Below the pieces are notes generated by a model. That model searched no databases and was not told where the DNA came from. It worked only from the letters and a program-made list of their open reading frames with translations. A program made the position numbers and the translations under genes. A stretch of DNA of 25,224 bases from JAWXBG01 sp044375415 (GTDB lineage: Bacteria; Bacteroidota; Bacteroidia; Flavobacteriales_D; Sanyastnellaceae): NCBI GenBank assembly GCA_044375415.1, contig JBILMS010000050.1, positions 1 to 25,224 of the forward strand, in the 5' to 3' direction. Below, in pieces: positions 22,427 through 25,224 of the stretch. Every line of letters starts with the position of its first letter. Position 1 is the first letter of the stretch.

Positions 22427-24772
22427 CTAGCGAACCACTGCTACCTTCGCCACTTGTGTAGCAGATCCATCGGGGTTAGAGCAGAAAATGAGATACACAC
22501 CATGCACTGCCTTCTCACCGTTCAGCGTAAGTCCGTCCCAAATTGCGCGACCACCCTCCGAAGTAGTTTTGTAAACCAGGTTTCCACCCATATCGGTAAT
22601 CTTCACATCAGTATCGTAGGCTAAACCATCGATGGTTATTAGACCTTCATATCCCGGACGAACAGGATTTGGAAATACACTGACTTCATTTATCTCTAAT
22701 CCAAAATTTGTAGCTGTCGACATAAATGAAACAACCCCGCTTTCAGTTGCGAAATAGACTTCGCCTGTAGAGTGATTTATTGCTATATCAAGAACATTAT
22801 TGGATGGAAGAGGGCTATTGGTCGATGTAAAGTGAAATATTTCTTCCAATCCATCCGGACTAAATAAAAACACTCCTGAGTTCTGTGTACCTACCCATTT
22901 GCGATTACCTCCATCAATTTCGATGCAAGTGACAGCTTCTGTTTCTAAAAGGATTTGAATATTCCCATCCTGTTCTATCAAAATTTGCTCGGCATTCACG
23001 GATTCGGCTGTGAAAATATCATCCGTTGAATAAAACACGGCGATTCCTTCTAAGGTCCCAACCCAAAGCTCTCCGTCGAGATCCTCCTCCATACAATACA
23101 CTTCGTTGTTGGGTAAGCCACCGTTGCCCTCTTCATCGTTGAGGAGCTTGTACAAGTCATCGCTTTGAGTGGCAAGAGTTCCGTTTGTGTTTAATACTAT
23201 CAATCCTTTACCGCGAATGGTTGTCCAAACAAATCCATTAGATGTAACCAATACTTCATCAGCTTTATCGCCCACCGTTGTTTGAGGGGAAAAGTCGAAT
23301 CCGTAAAAGGTACCATCCAGATCTCTTGCATGAAGATTTTTTGATGTGTAAGAATTCGTAGACCACAATACACCGTCGGCACTAAAGTCTACCCCTGCAA
23401 CCCCCGTCCATCCGGGAGCCCATCCGAAACCATAACCGAGCTCTAGTGTACTATTATCCGGATTAAACACATTGATAATTTCGCCATCGAGAACTTCAAT
23501 TAAACCTTCTTCCCATGAGCTTAAATAAACGTGATTTTGATTTATGGGATCAATAGTCACGTCCATCAAGTCCATAATATTTGCCAATGAGTTTGAACCC
23601 GGTTCATTTTCTACTCTCCTCCAGGTTTCATCTACGAGTGTTGAAATATCGGATGTGAACCAAAGATTACTATAACCCTCATCTACTCCACCATGAGCTA
23701 TCCAAAGATTGTTATTGTACGCATCTAATCTTCTCGTTCTTCCTGTTACCGGACCTTGAGGTTCTACATTTGCACGCAACCCGAATTTATCTGCTATTAA
23801 TAAACCTCCGAAATCATTTGCAACATAAATTTTTACACCCGGGGAAACGATAGTTGCATTTGTTCGCAATGGAATATTGTTGTGATTAACAACACTCAAG
23901 GTTGTTTGGAGCTCAGGATTCCATACTCGGTATGCCCATATAGCGGATGCAGTTAAATAACCATTACCCGACCACAGATCATTGTATTGAATTCCTTCTA
24001 TATCTTGAAACGGAGACCAAACGCCATCCTCCAATTTCCAAATGATGTCGTTGGTACCCCTGACATTAATAAATGCGCGACCTGAAAAAAATTCAAGTTC
24101 AGTGATTATCTCGCTTGCGCCCGGTAAGCCTGTCCAGTCATCCCAATTCTGAAAGTTCGCCAAAAAAGGAGCGTTCACATAAGCTTTCTTTATTCCAAAA
24201 TCTGTGCATGCGTATATGGTATCCTGAAAAATTTCCACATCATGGATAAACAACTGAGACCCGTTTTCACCAATTAAAAAACTGTCCTTTATTTCATATC
24301 GTTCTAGGTCGAGCACCACAATTCCAAATCCGGTGGAGAGATACGCTTTCTTATTAAATATCTCCATACCATAAATTCCTTTGTCACCAATAAGCCCGTT
24401 AATCTTGATATCCGGCACGTTTACCTTGATATTCTGACCGAGCAAATCGATATTCCCATTTGTATATCCAACAACTACCAAATCAGTTTCGGGATCGTAA
24501 TCCACACAAGAAACACCCGTGTCCGAAAGTTTATTTGTTTTGTTCAGCCTTTCCGTACTCCCTGTTGTTGGATCATAGCTAAATAATCCAAAAGGAGTTG
24601 CTGTATACACGGTAGTTCCGGCCAATACAACATCGATTGTTTTACCATAAGGCAAATGATCTCGCCAACTGCTCGTCTCAATTTGACTGCTGACTACTAA
24701 CGGAATACAAAAGACTATACTTAAAATACTTTTCATCACGGTTGTTTTGATCTCGGCCAGGGATAAACGCAT
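22427..24772 (-). CDS. porZ: PorZ-like type IX secretion system surface protein
   Basis: This is a 781-residue exported protein. The signal peptide core MKSILSIVFCIPLVVSSQ is followed by SSWRDHLPYGKTIDVVLAG and two beta-propellers, with blades such as VYTATPFGLFSYDPTTG and LPNNEVYCMEEDLDGELWVGT. A C-terminal T9SS-type domain (EVSVFPNPVRPGYEG ... GVYLIF ... VAKVAVVR) ends it. Length and layout (two propellers plus sorting-like C-terminal domain) match PorZ, part of the surface attachment complex that delivers anionic LPS to PorU for anchoring T9SS cargo. The start is either 24772, which has a good AAGGAG six bases upstream, or the in-frame ATG at 24736, which starts directly at the signal peptide. 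It sits between an SDR gene and the UnbV gene on the same strand. The PorZ assignment is by architecture; a generic two-component-propeller cargo protein is the alternative. Confidence 0.78.
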   Translation of the reverse strand: MRLSLAEIKTTVMKSILSIVFCIPLVVSSQIETSSWRDHLPYGKTIDVVLAGTTVYTATPFGLFSYDPTTGSTERLNKTNKLSDTGVSCVDYDPETDLVVVGYTNGNIDLLGQNIKVNVPDIKINGLIGDKGIYGMEIFNKKAYLSTGFGIVVLDLERYEIKDSFLIGENGSQLFIHDVEIFQDTIYACTDFGIKKAYVNAPFLANFQNWDDWTGLPGASEIITELEFFSGRAFINVRGTNDIIWKLEDGVWSPFQDIEGIQYNDLWSGNGYLTASAIWAYRVWNPELQTTLSVVNHNNIPLRTNATIVSPGVKIYVANDFGGLLIADKFGLRANVEPQGPVTGRTRRLDAYNNNLWIAHGGVDEGYSNLWFTSDISTLVDETWRRVENEPGSNSLANIMDLMDVTIDPINQNHVYLSSWEEGLIEVLDGEIINVFNPDNSTLELGYGFGWAPGWTGVAGVDFSADGVLWSTNSYTSKNLHARDLDGTFYGFDFSPQTTVGDKADEVLVTSNGFVWTTIRGKGLIVLNTNGTLATQSDDLYKLLNDEEGNGGLPNNEVYCMEEDLDGELWVGTLEGIAVFYSTDDIFTAESVNAEQILIEQDGNIQILLETEAVTCIEIDGGNRKWVGTQNSGVFLFSPDGLEEIFHFTSTNSPLPSNNVLDIAINHSTGEVYFATESGVVSFMSTATNFGLEINEVSVFPNPVRPGYEGLITIDGLAYDTDVKITDMGGNLVYKTTSEGGRAIWDGLTLNGEKAVHGVYLIFCSNPDGSATQVAKVAVVR

Positions 24773-24778
24773 GAATAT

Positions 24779-24784
24779 CTCCTT
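24779..24784 (-). promoter_or_regulatory. Shine-Dalgarno-like AAGGAG
   Basis: AAGGAG on the minus strand lies 6 nt before the ATG at 24772. Most genes in this window have A-rich leaders without such a site, so it is notable and favours 24772 over the internal ATG at 24736. Confidence 0.5.
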
Positions 24785-24829
24785 TATTTTATAACATCTT
24801 GAGTGGTGAGGGTGTTCAAATGTGCTGAA

Positions 24830-25224
24830 TTACAAACACGAAGTTCGCCCACCATCCACAGGTACATTTATTCCGTTGATATACCCTGCTGCCGGACTCG
24901 CTAAAAATGCTATAGCAGCAGCAATTTCTTCCGGTTTACCCAATCTCCCTGCGGGTATTTCGGCTTCCATTTCATGTCGTACTTCTTCTTCTGCTTTGCC
25001 TACTTTGTTTGCTTTTCCGGTTATAATTTGCTGCAATCTTCCGGTTTCTGTGGCTCCGGGCAAAACATTATTCACTGTAATACCGAATGCTCCCACCTCC
25101 GATGCAAGGGTTTTTGACCAATTCGAAACGGCAGCGCGGATGGTATTGCTCACGCCAAGTCCGGGCAGAGGTTGTTTTACCGAAGTGCTGATAACATTGA
25201 TAATTCGACCATACCCTGCCGCCT
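24830..25224 (-). CDS. Short-chain dehydrogenase/reductase with atypical active site (partial)
   Basis: These are the C-terminal 130 residues of an SDR protein; the N-terminus with the NAD(P)-binding GxxxGxG lies beyond the right window edge. The fragment begins AAGYGRIINVISTSV, then has LPGLGVSNTIRAAVSNWSKTLA, GITVNNVLPGATETGRL, and PAGRLGKPEEIAAAIAFLASPAAGYINGINVPVDGG. This is the normal order of the FabG-like classical SDR C-terminal half. The catalytic YxxxK is replaced by SNTIR, so both Tyr and Lys are absent. I recall an SDR subgroup with SN..R at this place, so it may be a conserved variant rather than decay. Its role is unknown. It is the upstream member of the group containing the PorZ-like gene (57 bp gap). 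Confidence 0.85.
   Translation of the reverse strand, partial: AAGYGRIINVISTSVKQPLPGLGVSNTIRAAVSNWSKTLASEVGAFGITVNNVLPGATETGRLQQIITGKANKVGKAEEEVRHEMEAEIPAGRLGKPEEIAAAIAFLASPAAGYINGINVPVDGGRTSCL

Overview
The window looks like a chromosomal segment of a member of the Bacteroidetes (Bacteroidota), most likely in or near the Flavobacteriia. Support comes from a PorZ-like type IX secretion (T9SS) protein, two secreted proteins with C-terminal T9SS sorting domains, a GH92 glycosidase, an ASPIC/UnbV FG-GAP protein, several perfect TAnnTTTG -7 promoter boxes, and mostly A-rich leaders without Shine-Dalgarno sequences. No tRNA, rRNA, CRISPR array, transposase or phage gene was seen.

Left part (1-6500, + strand): a DUF6265 lipoprotein; a CstB-like persulfide dioxygenase/rhodanese fusion closed by a strong terminator; a FrnE-type DsbA-like oxidoreductase; a secreted GH92 alpha-mannosidase; an antitoxin-like gene stop-start coupled to a PIN-domain toxin that survives only as its first 35 codons; and a DUF1801 protein. 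Intergenic gaps carry GC-rich palindromes of REP type.

Middle (6500-14150, + strand): an unrecognised gene whose reading frame is cut by one in-frame TAA; two overlapping T9SS cargo genes (delta-60 propeller repeats, then LamG plus Kelch-like repeats); a free-standing copy of the module that normally precedes the catalytic domain in long RluA-family pseudouridine synthases; a possible 30-residue ORF on the minus strand; a small lipoprotein and a 502-residue secreted protein of unknown function.

14150-15410 is the most unusual part. Four half-sites spaced 11 bp apart form a perfectly dyad-symmetric operator over a consensus -7 box. It precedes about 390 bp with no convincing long ORF but at least five consecutive strong hairpins and an 11-bp rho-independent terminator. 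I read this as a regulated, structured small RNA or a long structured leader that I cannot assign to a known family. A HigBA-type toxin-antitoxin pair with its own palindromic operator follows.

Right part (15460-25224): a DUF255/thioredoxin-like lipoprotein is coupled by a TTGA overlap to a PAP2/vanadium-haloperoxidase-type lipoprotein. These converge, with only 11 bp between, on a minus-strand group in the order SDR reductase (cut by the window edge), PorZ-like protein, and a 1112-residue VCBS/FG-GAP/UnbV protein. The window therefore encodes T9SS cargo and a T9SS surface component side by side, together with several secreted or lipid-anchored proteins, as expected for a surface-active heterotroph.
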